Source of the DNA: Raffaelea ambrosiae
Lineage: Eukaryota > Ascomycota > Sordariomycetes > Ophiostomatales > Ophiostomataceae
Direction: 5' to 3'
NCBI GenBank assembly: GCA_002778195.1
Contig: PCDI01000002.1
Span: 2,989,234-3,053,233, forward strand
DNA: 64,000 nucleotides
Shown: positions 29,761 through 40,179 of the stretch, in pieces
Position numbering within the stretch: position 1 is the first letter of the stretch
How the letters are laid out: each line of letters begins with the position of its first letter
The notes under the pieces: model-generated
Databases searched by the model: none
What the model was told of the DNA's origin: nothing
What the model saw: only the letters and a program-made list of their open reading frames with translations
Made by a program: the position numbers and the translations under genes

Positions 29761-32238
29761 ATGAATCATCTCAGTGGCTGGCTTCCAACTTGGGGCCAGC
29801 CCTATCCCATGATGAGTTCTCCTTACGGGCGGTCCTACTGGGACCGCCTCACCGAACCTTATTTTTTGGTTCCTTTTATTGCGGTGGTCGCTACATTTGT
29901 GTGCGGTCCTGCTCTTCTCACAAATTCCAATTCCTTTTCAAGGACCATTCTGGAGAACATCTACGACGGCATACTCACAGTTACGCCCTCTTCACTCCTG
30001 TTTGCTATCGACGACTACTTCAGTATTGTACCAAGTCCAAGACCACCTCCAGGACAATCTGACAAAATGCGTGCCGCCAAACGCAAAGCTTTTCAAAACC
30101 TGACACAGAACGCTCTGCCGAGTGGGCAGAGCGCCTCCAGTCTCGCCAAGCTCTGCCTCCAGGGCGCGAGCAGCCCTCCTGGCCTGATCAACCACAGCAA
30201 TTCCTGTTTTCAGAACAGCACCGTTCAGGCTCTTGCGGGCCTCGAACCGCTCCGTGATTACCTGGTCTGGATCGGGAAGGAGCAGAAGCGTGGTGGCTTG
30301 GGCAACGCCCCCCTTGCCGAGGCCCTGGGTCGTTTCTTGAACAGCCTTTTTGAGCCTGCCAATGTCGGAAAGACTCTTGTTGTGCCTAAAGTCTTGAAGG
30401 CCCTCGATGACGCTGAGCAGCAAGATGCTCAGGAGTACTTCTTGAAATTTATTGGGGAGCTCGAGACCGAGTTGATGAAGGCCATGGTTCATGCGCAACA
30501 AAAACATAACTTGGCTCCAGGCTTTGGCCTCTCTCCAAGCTCTTTCCGCACAACAAGTGTTAGTCCGAGCAGTTTCGACAACAGCAACAGCGATACCGAA
30601 CTGCCCACGTTTGGCGAGAAGATGACACTTGGGGCTGGCTACAGCCTCCCCTTTATGGGCTATGTTGGTGACCAGGTGATTTGCACCGAGTGTGGCTACT
30701 CTTTGGGCGTCGGAATGAACAGCTTTTCTTCTTTGAGCCTTGATCTTGATTTGGGTCGCAAGACACAGGACCTACATCACCTGCTTGCCAAGTTTACTGC
30801 CATCGACTCCATCGAAGATGTGCAGTGCAGCAAATGTACCATCTATTCGTGGCGCAGGAAATTGCAAAAGAAGATCGAGGAGAATAAGTCGGAAGCACTT
30901 CGGAAAATGCTAGCCGACAGATTGCACGACGTGGAAACGGCGATCGATGACGGCGACTTCCAGGACGAGACTTTGGATAAAAAATGCAAGATCCCCCCTG
31001 CTGAAAACGTCCGCACCACAAAGACAAAGCAGACTGCCATCGCGAGCGCGCCAGCCAGCCTCGCCTTGCACATCAGCCGCACCCAGATGGACATGATGGG
31101 TCGCTATGTCAAGAACGATTCAAAGGTTTCGTTTCCGACCCGGCTTGACCTCGGCCCTTACATGCTGGAAAGCTCATCGCCGCAGTCCCAAAACGGTGAC
31201 GTTATCATGGGCAAGAGAAACGGCAACGCTATCGCTCCTTCATCTTCCATGAACAAGTCCGACGATGATGAGAAGCAGCAACAGCCAACGACACCCTCTG
31301 GACCAATTTATGAGCTGCAAGCCCTTGTTGCCCACAAAGGCAGCCACAACAGAGGCCACTACGTCTCTTGCCGGAAACAGATCGTCATCAGCCCTCCCAA
31401 GGACGAAGACGAGAAAGACGAGAAGGACGAGAAAGATGCGCATGTAGCCGAGCCGCGTGAAATATCTTGGTGGTATTTTAGCGATGAGGTCGTTCAACCG
31501 ATGCTTGAGGAAGAGGTGCTGAGAATGAGCGGTGTGACCATGCTCTACTACGACCGCATCGACAACAAGGCTGTTTATGATTCATCCCCGTTGCAGGAAG
31601 CCATAGCCCGTGTCTCTGCCGAGGATGCAGCTAAGGGCGAGAGCAGGGCAACTCAGGAACCTTCATCTGAGATTACCGACATCACAGCCACGGCACAAAT
31701 TCGCAAAGACTCGACAGACAGCAACACAACCAAACCTTCCTCTCGGGCCATCAGCAGCACGCCTACTGTAGAGTCGAGCCCCGGAACCTCGGTATTCAGT
31801 GAGGTGACGACGCCAGAAGCCGCAAACAACTGTACTTCTACAGAAGACGCTATTGATAGCAGCAATCCGGAGTTCACTGAAAGCGACGCCGAGTCCAGGA
31901 CGCTTGATGAAGAGATGTCCAGTCCCGAGGCCGCCGCATTTGTATACGAAGAGAGCTCTGAGAACGAGGATGGTGATAGCAGCCAGCGAACCTCTACTGA
32001 AGCCACCATCAAACGCATGTTGCTTACCGACCAGCTGTTTAGCACCGATGCCGATAGGATCTGCAATGAACGGAGCTCCGCACGCTGTGCCAAGATGGAT
32101 GTTTGTTCCGAGACTGGCAAGACCTACAATGGGGGTGATGCTAAGGACCATAACAGTACTGGTGCTGCTAGTACAGCTACATATACATACGAACCCGACG
32201 AGGCGCCACCGGCTAAGCGCACGAGGGTGGACATATAG
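29761..32238 (+). CDS. Membrane-anchored ubiquitin C-terminal hydrolase (USP family, Ubp16-like)
   Basis: Single-exon gene of 825 residues; 29761 is the first in-frame ATG. Removes ubiquitin from conjugates as a USP cysteine protease. One hydrophobic helix (YFLVPFIAVVATFVCGPALL, 34-53) precedes the catalytic domain, as in yeast Ubp16 of the mitochondrial outer membrane; that location is inferred. The Cys box is GLINHSNSCFQNSTVQAL with Cys149 (usual form GLxNxGNTCYxNS). A CTECG and CSKC pair resembles the structural zinc site of the fingers subdomain. The His box is HNRGHYVSCRK with His533, and WWYFSDEVV follows with the acidic partner. Residues 600-825 are a Ser/Thr/Glu-rich, probably disordered tail ending in KRTRVDI. 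An Asp/Glu/Lys repeat is inserted before WWYF. Confidence 0.88.
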   Translation: MNHLSGWLPTWGQPYPMMSSPYGRSYWDRLTEPYFLVPFIAVVATFVCGPALLTNSNSFSRTILENIYDGILTVTPSSLLFAIDDYFSIVPSPRPPPGQSDKMRAAKRKAFQNLTQNALPSGQSASSLAKLCLQGASSPPGLINHSNSCFQNSTVQALAGLEPLRDYLVWIGKEQKRGGLGNAPLAEALGRFLNSLFEPANVGKTLVVPKVLKALDDAEQQDAQEYFLKFIGELETELMKAMVHAQQKHNLAPGFGLSPSSFRTTSVSPSSFDNSNSDTELPTFGEKMTLGAGYSLPFMGYVGDQVICTECGYSLGVGMNSFSSLSLDLDLGRKTQDLHHLLAKFTAIDSIEDVQCSKCTIYSWRRKLQKKIEENKSEALRKMLADRLHDVETAIDDGDFQDETLDKKCKIPPAENVRTTKTKQTAIASAPASLALHISRTQMDMMGRYVKNDSKVSFPTRLDLGPYMLESSSPQSQNGDVIMGKRNGNAIAPSSSMNKSDDDEKQQQPTTPSGPIYELQALVAHKGSHNRGHYVSCRKQIVISPPKDEDEKDEKDEKDAHVAEPREISWWYFSDEVVQPMLEEEVLRMSGVTMLYYDRIDNKAVYDSSPLQEAIARVSAEDAAKGESRATQEPSSEITDITATAQIRKDSTDSNTTKPSSRAISSTPTVESSPGTSVFSEVTTPEAANNCTSTEDAIDSSNPEFTESDAESRTLDEEMSSPEAAAFVYEESSENEDGDSSQRTSTEATIKRMLLTDQLFSTDADRICNERSSARCAKMDVCSETGKTYNGGDAKDHNSTGAASTATYTYEPDEAPPAKRTRVDI

Positions 32239-32694
32239 GACGGGCCACGCGGAGTTTTAGGGAGTTTAAAGGGGTTTGGGGGGATTTCATAGCGTGGAGG
32301 AGACACTGGTGAGGGCGGAATGTCCAAATTGGACATGGATTGCGAGGGGTGCAAGCAATCATCTGGCATCGTGTATTTAGTCTTTTTGTTATTTGGCATA
32401 GCGGGCGGAGTTGGAGATGATGGGAACTTAAACGGACTCTTCAGTGTCGCAACACACTCTATCCCACAGTACAGCAGTACAACCACATTAATATATACGC
32501 ATACGTTCAACATAGTTTTACGTGCACATTTGAGGTCTCGTACAGTCCCATACAGTCACCAGGGAGAATCTTCTCTTGCTCTTTTTTTTTCGTGTTGTTC
32601 AGGGCAAATTGTTTGTGCGGCAGAATTCAGTGAGAAATTTAGGCGGTGAAAGAAAATTTGCTGGCGGTTCGGCCACGCTTTAGCGTGTGGCCAA

Positions 32695-32729
32695 GCTCGC
32701 ACGGACCACCTTGGTACTTCTATAAAATA
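32695..32729 (+). promoter_or_regulatory. U3 promoter: upstream element plus TATA box
   Basis: GCTCGCACGGACCA at 32695-32708 and TATAAAATA at 32721-32729, 87 and 61 bp before the mapped start of U3. The 14-bp element recurs exactly before U4. An imperfect inverted repeat (GGCCACGC..GCGTGTGGCC) lies immediately upstream. Confidence 0.7.
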
Positions 32730-32781
32730 GCTGGCTCACCCCCTCCATTTCTAAATTTTCTTTTCTCTTTTTTTTCCTCAT

Positions 32782-33075
32782 GTCGACAATACTTCAGAGA
32801 ATCATTTCTATAGTTATTGTCCTCTTCTCGGTTCCTTAAAAGAGCCGCAGATCCCACCCGGGTTGATGACCTTTATCCTCGACTTACCCTTCGTTTGCGA
32901 AAAACACAAGCTTTGCTTTTGACCCTCGCCCTGCCTGCAAAGGTGGCGGTCTGGATGGAGCCTTTGGGATCCGACCGGACTGTATTTAGAGGGTGGTGAT
33001 GAGCTATACCCTGGTTTGAGGACTTGTCTCCTAGTGAGCGCTCATCCAGGGTGGGTGTCGACGGACGTCTGACCG
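32782..33075 (+). ncRNA. U3: U3 small nucleolar RNA
   Basis: Box C/D-type snoRNA that guides early 18S pre-rRNA processing in the SSU processome. The 5' end begins GTCGACAATACTTCAG, as in yeast U3, and continues into AATCATTTCTATAGT, the box A'/A core that pairs with pre-rRNA and is nearly identical to animal U3. TGATGA at 32864-32869 fits box C', TGATGA at 32997-33002 fits box C, and CTGA at 33069-33072 in GTCTGACC fits terminal box D. The length of about 294 nt sits between vertebrate and budding-yeast U3. The sequence runs unbroken from the 5' end through box A, so the intron that splits the yeast genes near the 5' end is absent. The 3' end is set by box D and is approximate. Confidence 0.9.
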
Positions 33076-33753
33076 GCCTTATTTTCTTTTTTTTTTCATT
33101 GCGATCTGGAGCTTGTCTCTAGACGTGAAGAAGAAATACACGGGTACAAACCAACTATATTGCAGGTGGTGCACGATGGTCGGACAAATTATGCTGGAGA
33201 AGCTGGCAGCAGGGATTAACGCACACATGGCAGTCAATGCACATATGTTCTATGTCTAGTCGAAGCAGACTGAGATGCAGTAGGTAAAGGTCTTGCAATC
33301 ACTCTAACAAAGGAATCTATGGGAGATTGCATGGCACAATGGACTCTTCCACTAATTCGAAACAAAACTTGAATGCACAAATCTACTATGTGCACTATTC
33401 GGATGACTTTTTTCTTTCTCGAATCAATTTGTGTGTGAAGCTCGTGGAGGTATGTCACGTCCGTTTGCAAACGATGCTGGATTTTTTCGGGTGTAAGAAT
33501 TTTTTATTTATTTTTTCCCTTTTCTACCCGTTGTTTTTCGAACTGTTTCGAACGCACGCCTTTCCGTACATTAATCGCCACCTTCCCAGTGTTTCAATAT
33601 AACAGACGTCAGGCGCCTACCTGTCGTACTTGTGGTTGCCAACAGGCCTCGACTTACGCATTGTGACTCAGACTGCAAACAAGAGTGTGCCTGCCTGTTC
33701 AAGACCATTTTCAGATAGCCACACGTGACGTATAGACTTGGGCAATTTCTCAT

Positions 33754-33785
33754 GCTCGCACGGACCATCTATCCGGCCTATATAA
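33754..33785 (+). promoter_or_regulatory. U4 promoter: upstream element plus TATA box
   Basis: GCTCGCACGGACCA at 33754-33767, identical to the element before U3, then TATATAA at 33779-33785. Distances to the mapped U4 start are 96 and 71 bp. A CT-rich stretch fills the gap to the start, as at U3. Confidence 0.7.
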
Positions 33786-33849
33786 CGTACGCTCCCCCGC
33801 TTCCCTCTCAAAGCTTACGCTTCTTCTCCTTTTTTCTTCTTTCCTCCCC

Positions 33850-33975
33850 ATCCTAGTGCAAGGGCAGTACGCATTCAGTGAGGATTCGTCCGAGAGTGTG
33901 TTTTTGCTGGTTGAAAACTAATTTATGACCACTCCTATTGAGCCACTGGCTCGGTAGGGAATTTTTGGCAAAAAC
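33850..33975 (+). ncRNA. U4: U4 spliceosomal small nuclear RNA
   Basis: U4 pairs with U6 and chaperones it into the U4/U6.U5 tri-snRNP. The sequence follows yeast U4 closely: an ATCCTAGTGCA start, the stem-II strand, the 5' stem-loop with TCAGTGAGGATTCGTCCGAG (the kink-turn bound by Snu13/15.5K), then GTGTTTTTGCTGGTTGA for U6 pairing. The Sm site AATTTTTGG is at 33960-33968 after AGCCACTGGCTCGGTAGGG. The 5' end is placed by alignment to yeast from memory; the 3' end, a few bases past the Sm site, is approximate. No part is coding. Confidence 0.93.
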
Positions 33976-36093
33976 ATTTCACTCTTTTCATTGCTATCGT
34001 TCCCTTGTGGAGCGAAGTGAGGAAGGGATTTTTTCACCGCAGACTCCGCAGGAGCACAACTACGGACGAGAAATGATGCTGAAACGCCAACCCAACACAA
34101 ACCCAACTTAAAAAATCGGATATGTAAACGTATGTGTTATTCGCCCCCAAAATCACTTGGATAGCCATTTGCTGTGCTTTGATTAGCTCGCTGGTTCGCA
34201 AGGCTGCCAGATGATTTTCCCGCGCGTATTCTACACGATACTTCTGTCGCGTGCAGTTGTGCGACAAACGCAGCAGCACTGCACAACCGCGCATGCATCG
34301 CTGCACGGCTACTCCAGCACCCCCCAGTGCTTCCCGCAGCCCTGCTCATGCAGAACATGTCCCGTCTGCGCTGAGATGGCAATGAAGAAGTTTCATCTTG
34401 CTTGTCATCACCTGATCCTGAATGTCGACGAGCAAGTGAGCAAACTTGTCAGGACAGCAATCTTACGACTGCACCCTGTAAGAAAAAAGAACCCAGCATA
34501 GCTGCCCCTACACATACAGACTCTATGACATTATTGCTGCCACTATTTATATGCCCTTTCTTTGCCTGTCGTGCCCAGGGAAAATAGCTATCCTCTTGCC
34601 GATATGTCGGCTGTTGTCGCAATGGAGGTGTTCCTGCATGCAGGCCCAACCTCCCCCGCGCAGGGAGCGTCACAACGAGCGAGAATGCTGCAGACCGCTC
34701 CAGCCACAAAATGGGACGACAGCCAGAAAAGACAAGCGCATGCGTTTTTCTTCTGGCGAGAAGTGCCTGATCAAGGCCGTCCTTGAAGCGGCTAGCATAA
34801 CATAGAAGGCTCAAACCAGGGCGCGCGTAGAGTGAGGATGCGAAACCAGGCCTTCCATAAGCAAGAAAAAAAGGCACACTGCTCAATCAAGCCATATGCA
34901 GCAGATGCATCCTCTGCCTAATAGAAACAGCCTCAGAAGCAAGAACAAAACAGGACTGGAATTGTAAGGCTTTATGGCACCTGGCAGCTCCGATTGGCCG
35001 CAACACGAAAAAGGTGCGAAACAGCACACAGTCCGGTGCGCGACGCCGCACGGTCCAGGTACTCGTATTTGCGAGCAAAGTGGGCGCTAAGCGAGGTTTC
35101 GCCAGATGACCACCTGAAAAAAATCAGCTGTGTCTCTGGACACTGTCGCCCACCTCCGCCGCCCGCCTGTTTGCCTCTCCTCACTCCTTCCCTCTCTTTC
35201 TTCCCTCTCGCTCCTTCCCTCTGTGCGCGCTGTGCCCACGTCCTCCGCCCACTCGCCCACACACTAATGCTGCTGCTAGCCTTAATCATCACTGACTTCA
35301 TTTTCCCTGCCAACTTCTTTCTCTCTTTTCCTCCCCCTTCTCTCCTTCACATTCGTCTCGCACCGTCTGTCAATCCGGCCTACACTCCACCAGGCCTCCC
35401 TGCGCCCTCCGACCGACCCGTTCCTTCGCTTTATTCCACGACCGCCCCGACCGACGACTTGTTTGCTGTTCTCCCGAACTGCCGCCGCCACTCTGCACGT
35501 TATCTCTCCCCCCCCGGAATCCCGTAACCGCCCAACAGCGACGACACGAACTCACGGCTCACCTCTCACCTCTCGCCTCACGACAAACGCCCGCGGCCTG
35601 CAGAGTCGCATCGTCGCATCGGCCGCGATAAATTGACTGTTGTTTGTACGGATCGCCAACGAGGCGAAAAGCCTGTCTCGCGCCCCTGTGTCGACCCAAA
35701 AAAAAAAACCGTCTTCGTTTTCCTGCTACCTCGTGTGATCGATCTCGCTCGCAATCGCATCTCGACATCGACGAAAAAAAGAAAAACAGCGTGGCCCGCG
35801 ACGCCTCGGTTTCTCCTTCTGGCGCTGTCGCTGGTGTCAGTCGTCCGCCGAAGAGGCGTGGCGATCGCTTGATCGCTCGGCGCCTTCCGCTGACTGTCGC
35901 TGCTGTCGCCATCAGCGGCCGCGACCGGCGCTTCACGAAGTCGTGAATACAAGTAGACGCGATACAACCCATCTCTCCCGCCCATCGCTCCCGCACCGCA
36001 CCACTTGGTCGGGGCCTGTTTCCCCCATCTCCCGTCTTCCATCGCGTTCTCTCTCTCCCCCTTTCCTCTCCCCCTCCTCCGCCGAACACAGCC
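33976..36093. other. Spacer upstream of MED19, no gene seen
   Basis: The first 1.2 kb has no supportable feature apart from one TACTCGTA at 35060. From about 35150 to 36090 it is CT-rich, like an ascomycete promoter and leader, and probably contains the MED19 5' UTR. Confidence 0.45.
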
Positions 36094-37466
36094 ATGTCCT
36101 TCCACCCTCAGACTCCGCAGAGTCCGTCACACTTGTCTCCGGTCACGACCGATCCGCAGTCCGGAGCATCATCCGCTTCGGTCGTGAGCGCCACAAACAG
36201 TATCAATACCAACCCCCACGGCAGCGCCTTCGCCTCCACCGCCACCGCATCAGCGACCCTTCCTACTCCAGCCCACAGCGTGAACGGCAGTGGCTTCGGG
36301 GCCTCCGACGCCGCACACGACATGGGGCTCGGCGAAGACTCGCCGCAGAAGCGGAAGCGTGCGATTGACGACAACGGCGAACAAGAGCCCAAGAAGCCTC
36401 ACATGGAAGGCCAGCAGAGGCTCGATTTTGAGGCCCTACATCAGGATGTCGGCGAGAAGTATCTTGTGTGCAAAACGCGTAAGGCTTTCCTCACTCACCA
36501 TATACATCATTCCCGTCTGCGTTGTGTTTTCCCCTTGCCAATGGCACAGGCACTCTGCTCCTTCCTCCCCTACCAGACCGTCTCCTGTCTGTGGCCCCTT
36601 GGCTTTATATGGAATCAGCTTGTGTTAACGCTTCCGCTCTTCTATTTTGGTTTACGTCTTTTTTGGATACAGAGCATCGCCCTTCATTTCCGCCCTTGTC
36701 GGAAGATTTGTTCTCGATGTTCAACCTGACGGGCATCGCCGCAGAGGTTGCCCGGACATTGCCAAATGGGGAGAAGAACGCAATGCGTAAAACTTACAAA
36801 GGCTATTTGAAGAAGCTTGGTGTCTCTGGTCACTTTGAGCCGGTGAAGAGGGAAGAGGGCGACGACAACGACTTCCTGCGGCTTGTGAGCGAGGCGGAGG
36901 ACTCGTGGCAGGCTCGCCAGGTCAAAACCAAAGACATTCGCTACGGCTTACTAGACGACGTCCAATCCGACTTGCGACAGGCCATGACGATGAACAAGGG
37001 ACCCATCCCGAAGGCCATATGGGACAGTTCCGTCCTGGGAGATCTAGCTCCGGACAAGTTGACATCTCTTGGCACGAGGCCGTCATCCGTTCGCGGCACA
37101 GCGCCGAATACCCCCCTCCATCCGGCGGTCGCGCGCTCCAAAGCTCAGCAACCTCCATCACTCCAGCAGGCCTCTAATCTGGCGCATGAATCCATGCGGC
37201 CGCGGAGGATCAACAAGAAACGGAGCTACGGTGACAACAGCTTTGAAGGATACGGCGAGGGTTTTCCTGACGATGACGGCTACTCCACGGGCGAGGGTGA
37301 CGGCCCAAATCTAAAACGACGAAAAAAGGTGCTTAGCAGCGTGTCCCACCTCGGAGAACTTTTTACTAACAAGCATTCAACTGTGCAGAATGCCACGCCC
37401 ACAAACCAGTACCCACCGGCCCCGGTGCGTCAGCAGAGCTATGGCCCCGGTATGGTTGGAGCATGA
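36094..37466 (+). CDS. MED19: Mediator complex subunit 19 (Rox3)
   Basis: Head/middle-module subunit of the RNA polymerase II Mediator. Exon 1 is 36094-36478; the intron 36479-36672 (GTAAGG..ACAG) is phase 1; coding continues from 36673 to the stop at 37466. Reading straight through gives 392 residues. After a Ser/Thr-rich N-terminus and basic QKRKRAID, the Med19 core starts at KYLVCKT and shows LTGIAAEVARTLPNGEKNAM (about 148-167), RKTYKGYLKKLGVSG, AMTMNKGPIPKAIWDSSVLG and a basic NLKRRKK tail. A second 60-nt intron at 37329-37388 is likely (TACTAAC branch, TGTGCAG acceptor, weak GTGCTT donor). Removing it keeps frame and gives 372 residues ending in QQSYGPGMVGA, closer to the family's short tail. 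Confidence 0.9.
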
Positions 37467-38804
37467 TCACATGGCTAAGGTGCGCGCGCGGCACTCGAGC
37501 CGATGTCTTTTTTTTTTCGTTGCTTTGCTCGATAAAGCAGCCGATACAGCACAGTCATACCTCCGCGAGAGGAGAAATCACATACCAGCGCCCGAGAATT
37601 GTCAGCGACCCATTCGCTTGCCTCGGTGCCGTTCCCAACTCACTTACGCCGCCATTCCTCGGACACGTGTTTGTGTTTGGTCGGCGTGATTTGCTGGCGA
37701 ACGTATTATATTACCATACACTCAAATCTCTCTTTTGGATGTCAACGCCAGGATGGAAAGAGGTCGTGTGTGTGCGTGTGTTACCACTTGCATTATTCCC
37801 TACAAAGGATTGCAGAGACTGCCGTTTGCGACAGTTGATATTTTGTTTTCTCATTTTGTGTTTTAATTTTAGCATGGCGCTGGCGGTTTTTTTTGTGTTT
37901 TTTTTCTTCCTTTCTTCCCTAAACACTCCTGTGGGCGACGGAGTATATTATTGACTATTATTTCTTGTTACTGATTATCTTACACACCTCTGGTTATGGG
38001 CGGGCGCACTTGGTGTCAGGCATAGGAGGCGACCTCGTGCCTGAAGGATTTGATTTTAGACGTTGCCTCGTCAAATGGACGAGACCAAAGAAACAAAAAA
38101 AAGAAGGATTCGACGATCGACGAACCGCGGGGAACAAATTACAATTACAAGCATATCATTGAGAATATCTCTGTACAAGGGGAATGCGGTCACGAGGGCA
38201 ACACGGAGGGGATATCGCATACTGAAAGATGGGACCATTATTGGACAGGGCTGAACTTTGTGTGAAAGAAAGGACATCGAGGACGGGAATGAAAAGGTGA
38301 ATAAGGGAGAAAAGCTGATTGGATAAGCGTGGGAAACAGAATGATTGATTTCATACGAGTGCAAAAAGAGAGAAAGAAGACTGAGCAGACAATTGGACAA
38401 TGGTCGAGATGATTCAAGAACGGGCTAGGTAGCACCGCAGTTTTGTTTGATGAACAGAAGACAGCAACAAGCCAATGCAATTGCTTGATTTACAAGAACA
38501 GGGTAAGCACGTAATACTACGAGTAGCAATACAGACAGAACAAGAAATACACGGTCTGGGGGGTTGATAATATCTGGGTCCAAGATCAGGTGGATGCGGT
38601 TCCCTGTCAAGGGGCTGGAAGCAAATGAAACTTTTTCGTTTGCTCTACTCGTAGACTACTTGACAGGGCTTTTGAGAAGAAACAAACCATCGATCGATCG
38701 AATGGAGATTGGACAAGAAAAGCACTGACCACGAGATGGCGAGGGTCTGGGTGATTGACTTGCAAGATAAATCTCCGACTCTGAACCTTTTATTGCTTAC
38801 ACCG

Positions 38805-38818
38805 TACGAGTACTCGTA
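38805..38818. repeat. Perfect 14-bp palindrome TACGAGTACTCGTA
   Basis: Two TACTCGTA words in opposite orientation overlap to form an exact palindrome in the spacer after MED19. It is a dyad form of a word scattered through the window. Confidence 0.9.
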
Positions 38819-40163
38819 GTTACCCGCGTAAGGAACCTGCTTGTTTAAGAAACACAGAAGCACCCGTATCGGGCAGTCAAGGTGGGAAGAGACATCTCAG
38901 AAAAAAAAAATTATGTCCAGCGACTGGGCAACCCCCCCCCCCCTTCCATTTCTGAAACGTCCGGTCCCATTGTTTTGGCAGTGTGCCAGGGTTGTCAGTT
39001 CGGCCATGTGGCCTATCCGGCCTCAAGCTTCTTGATTGGAACCTAGGCAATAGGAGCTCGAGTAGTTGTTGTCAGTGCTTTTCACCGTCGGTGTCTCGTG
39101 TGCACATCAAAGTCGCCCTTGGGACTTTTGCTTGCGGTGTACCCCATAATTGACTCTCTTGTCAAGACCACAACACTCTGGTCCTTTTGTGTAAATACAC
39201 TCATTGTACGAGAATGATGCATAGTATGCTGGTTGTCCATGAGAGAACCGCAGTATCGAACAGTAGTATGAGCAAAAGTTCTTCCGTTCCTTTGTGGCGA
39301 TGAAGAGATATTGTTCTTGTAGTGACGCCAAACTGAAAGGATCCGAACACGACAGGTTCCCTCAAAGGCAAATGGCCACGGAGAAAAGGGAGCAAATGTT
39401 TCCATTCAGCTCTCTCTGCATGTTGCAAGGCTGCAATAATAGAACAACTGCACATCTGACTCCTGACCAGACCTCGTGGATTTCTGGTTACTCTATTTAT
39501 TTTTCCAAAGGCAGCTGATCCAATGGATGACGGCCTTTGTTTGGGTCAGTCGGAGGAGGCTGTGAATTGGGGGCGCATCCTTCACCAATCCCGCCCCTGA
39601 TGGGTGGCAACTGGGCCGTCTTGGCTGGCCACAAGACATTCTTCTCGAAATAGATGTTTTCTGGGCGGGGGCGAGATTCGCCAATCGTTTCCAGCGAGTC
39701 GGCAAGAAACGGTGTCGCGCACGCACTCTGGCCTAATCCGCGCTGTCCTACCCAGTGATTTTAAAAGGGACGAGCCAGTGGGGGCCTCATTTACCCGCCA
39801 GAGGGGAATGGCAGTACTACGAAGTTCTATTGCACCGTATGTACTCGTAGTTGCTATGCAAGATGCTTGGAATGCGTGGTAGAGAATAACTATTGGAATG
39901 GGGAAAGTCTCTTGACCTGCGCGGAATGCGACAGCAATACAAGTAATTTCAGGAATGCGACTGGTCCACGGCGCCGAGCTTGATGAACTGCCAACACCCT
40001 GTAAACAAGACCACGCTTGTTGGGAGACTTACATGCATAGTAACTACTCCGTAGGAATCCAGCGCCATGCGTATGGACACAAGGTTATTTACGTGTATGC
40101 ACTTAGTCACATTGTTCACGATTATTCGCGCCAAGCCCAAGTTACCATCTCGTATTCCGTACA

Positions 40164-40179
40164 TACATAGTACTATGTA
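40164..40179. repeat. Perfect 16-bp palindrome TACATAGTACTATGTA
   Basis: Two overlapping copies of TACATAGTA in opposite orientation. Further copies lie at 40541, 40894, 40906, 40928 and 41214-41240. Confidence 0.9.
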
